From NCBI GenBank assembly GCA_002398105.1, contig DHCD01000109.1:61835-78366 (forward strand): a stretch of DNA of 16,532 nucleotides. The letters are read 5' to 3'. Position numbers and translations under genes: made by a program. The notes beneath the pieces are model-generated. The model saw nothing but the letters and a program-made list of their open reading frames with translations, ran no database searches and was not told the origin of the DNA. Shown here in pieces: positions 15,552-16,532 of this stretch. Numbering within the stretch: the stretch's first letter is position 1; every line of letters starts with the position of its first letter. Source of the stretch: Syntrophomonas sp. UBA4911 (GTDB taxonomy: Bacteria > Bacillota > Syntrophomonadia > Syntrophomonadales > Syntrophomonadaceae).

Positions 15552-15626
15552 GGTATGCACCAGATGCAGGTTCATCCGCCCAGATATTAATCTGACGCGG
15601 ATTGTTGCCTGCGCTGCTCCTTTCAT

Positions 15627-15852
15627 TCCTGATTGCAGCCAGCTTTTTTTGCCAAACGCACTTTGCCGTAGTATTTTACAACATTATATGAAAATTCCAT
15701 CCCTGTTGGTCTCAAGCATCTTTTCCCTTTGATCTCCATTGGTGTATTTCACAAATTGTAAAGCCTGCACATATATTGCCTATAGAAAGGCTGCGTCGAC
15801 GCTGATTGAACCGCAGAGTGTCCGCAATCAAATTCCGTGATGAGGTGACAGG
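15627..15852. promoter_or_regulatory. Divergent promoter region of the DUF6385-like cluster
   Basis: This region separates two divergent DUF6385-like genes. CATATATTG lies on the plus strand at 15770-15778 and CATATAATG on the minus strand at 15690-15682. Both approach the -10 of the mother-cell sporulation sigma factors (SigK type, CATAnnnTA). On the plus strand CACA at 15750-15753 is a possible SigK -35, about one base closer than ideal. No SigA-type pair is obvious. Treat as a hint only. Confidence 0.3.
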
Positions 15853-16395
15853 ATGAACGCACCCTATTATATATGCTGCAGCCAGTGCAGCTATCGGGGT
15901 TGCTGTGGGCGCTACAAGCCATGCAGCTGCTGCGGGCATATGAACCATACCAATGGCGCAAGCGTAATCAACGGCAGCTTTTGCGAATATACCTCATTAC
16001 TGCAGATCAGCTCGGGCAAAAGTTATACGGATAATTTCCCTACGGATAACGCCCAGGCCATCACCATATTTGTGAAAAACATCGGACCTAATCCTATAAC
16101 CGTTTCTTTACAAAACAGTCCCAACGGCTTGGATTTTACAGACGATCCGCAGCAGCTTGAGCTTGCCGTCAGTAAAACAGGCTATCTGGTGCCTTATATT
16201 TTCTCCAGATATACCAGAGTAGTCGCCCAAAGCACCCAAGCGTCTAATGCTTATATCTGGTTTCAGATGCAGAACCATAGTTATTGGCAGCATCCCGTCC
16301 GGGCAATGCCCATCCCGCCCAATTATAGCCGGGACAGAGCAGCAAGACCATTTACGGCTGTCTATAGGTCTAACACTCAGAAAGGAGGGAGATGA
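15853..16395 (+). CDS. Cys-rich DUF6385-like protein, copy 3
   Basis: A 180-residue protein. The first 27 residues contain eight cysteines (8, 9, 12, 17, 18, 24, 26, 27) in CC/CxxC/CxCC spacing, suggesting metal binding or disulfide cross-linking. The rest matches the C-terminal domain of copies 1 and 2: AITIFVKNIG ... ITVSLQNSP ... YLVPYIFSRYTRVVA. It lacks the 19-residue repeats and the IYG module. A Pro/Arg-rich tail (PIPPNYSRDRAARP) follows. The ATG has GAGGTGA at 15842-15848. Its TGA stop overlaps the ATG of the next gene (ATGA), so the two are translationally coupled. Function is unknown; a spore-surface or exosporium role is an inference from Cys content, lineage and promoter boxes. 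Confidence 0.8.
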   Translation: MNAPYYICCSQCSYRGCCGRYKPCSCCGHMNHTNGASVINGSFCEYTSLLQISSGKSYTDNFPTDNAQAITIFVKNIGPNPITVSLQNSPNGLDFTDDPQQLELAVSKTGYLVPYIFSRYTRVVAQSTQASNAYIWFQMQNHSYWQHPVRAMPIPPNYSRDRAARPFTAVYRSNTQKGGR

Positions 16396-16532
16396 AACAA
16401 GTGAATAATTTGGTATTCAATACTGTTTCAAGCCAACTGCGCACGCTTATTACCAATCCGACCCTTACCGTAGCAGGTGATATGCAAATCACGAACGCTA
16501 CCTTGACAGTGGCTGGTGATGTGCAAATCACA
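16392..16532 (+). CDS. DUF6385-like repeat protein, copy 4 (5' part only)
   Basis: An open frame of 47 codons that runs off the right edge. It starts with ATG overlapping the previous stop, behind AAAGGAGGG (16381-16389); a GTG at 16401 is a less likely start. The N-terminus (NNLVFNTVSSQLRTLI) echoes the N-terminus of copy 1 (NFLVFNRSAENLKTAI). It then enters a 13-residue tandem repeat, TLTVAGDMQITNA / TLTVAGDVQIT, encoded by 39-bp units (16461-16499 and 16500 on). The total length and C-terminal domain cannot be seen. Confidence 0.75.
   Translation, partial: MKQVNNLVFNTVSSQLRTLITNPTLTVAGDMQITNATLTVAGDVQIT
16461..16532 (+). repeat. 39-bp tandem coding repeat, truncated by the edge
   Basis: Unit 1 spans 16461-16499; unit 2 begins at 16500 and is cut at the edge. 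The units share GG-TGAT-TGCAAATCAC at matching positions and differ mostly at synonymous or conservative sites, so they are diverged rather than freshly duplicated. More units may follow outside the window. Confidence 0.75.

Noticed and set aside
16461..16532. Start of a possible CRISPR-like or non-coding tandem array
   Set aside because: The 39-bp units are in frame, coding and contiguous without spacers.

Overview
The window looks like chromosomal DNA of a spore-forming, probably anaerobic member of the Clostridia; a Syntrophomonas/Desulfotomaculum/Pelotomaculum-like lineage is my best guess from gene style. This rests on a Kin-type PAS sensor kinase with a perfect Spo0A-box sequence upstream, Bacillota-type SOS operator sequences (GAAC-N4-GTTC), a Bacillota-style psd-pssA pair, B12-binding radical SAM and GlcD/GlcF-type oxidoreductase genes, strong Shine-Dalgarno sequences and several TTG/GTG starts. 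No tRNA, rRNA, CRISPR array, transposase or phage gene was seen.

Layout. (1) 145-3402, minus strand: a three-gene operon, transcribed right to left, encoding a GlcD-type FAD oxidase, a GlcF-type iron-sulfur protein and a small Cys-containing protein resembling DUF6125. A terminator hairpin at 92-112 closes it. (2) 3693-7857, plus strand: murB (peptidoglycan precursor synthesis), a B12-binding radical SAM protein with a DUF4080-like C-terminus, then overlapping psd and pssA (phosphatidylethanolamine synthesis from CDP-diacylglycerol and serine). Two related palindrome-bearing intergenic elements lie at 4612-4796 and 7868-8044. (3) 8235-11595, plus strand: a two-PAS sporulation-type histidine kinase and an ABC1/AarF/UbiB-family atypical kinase. 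(4) 11636-14016, plus strand: a sigma-A-type promoter carrying two LexA-box-like operators 30 bp apart, a 35-codon single-span membrane protein, a multi-span membrane protein and DNA polymerase IV (dinB). It reads as a possible SOS module. (5) 14273-16532: four genes, two on each strand, sharing DUF6385-like features. They include 19-residue and 13-residue beta-type repeats and one Cys-rich N-terminus, and they run off the right edge.

Most interesting. The best candidate for an undescribed system is the 35-codon membrane peptide behind the double LexA-type operator. Its architecture matches SOS-induced cell-division inhibitors such as Caulobacter SidA, and a lesion-bypass polymerase lies about 1 kb downstream. 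Second is the DUF6385-like cluster with sporulation-sigma-like boxes in its divergent promoter region. Third is the pair of intergenic elements with conserved ends and unrelated palindromic cores. These interpretations are inferences from reading the sequence; no database or folding computation was run.
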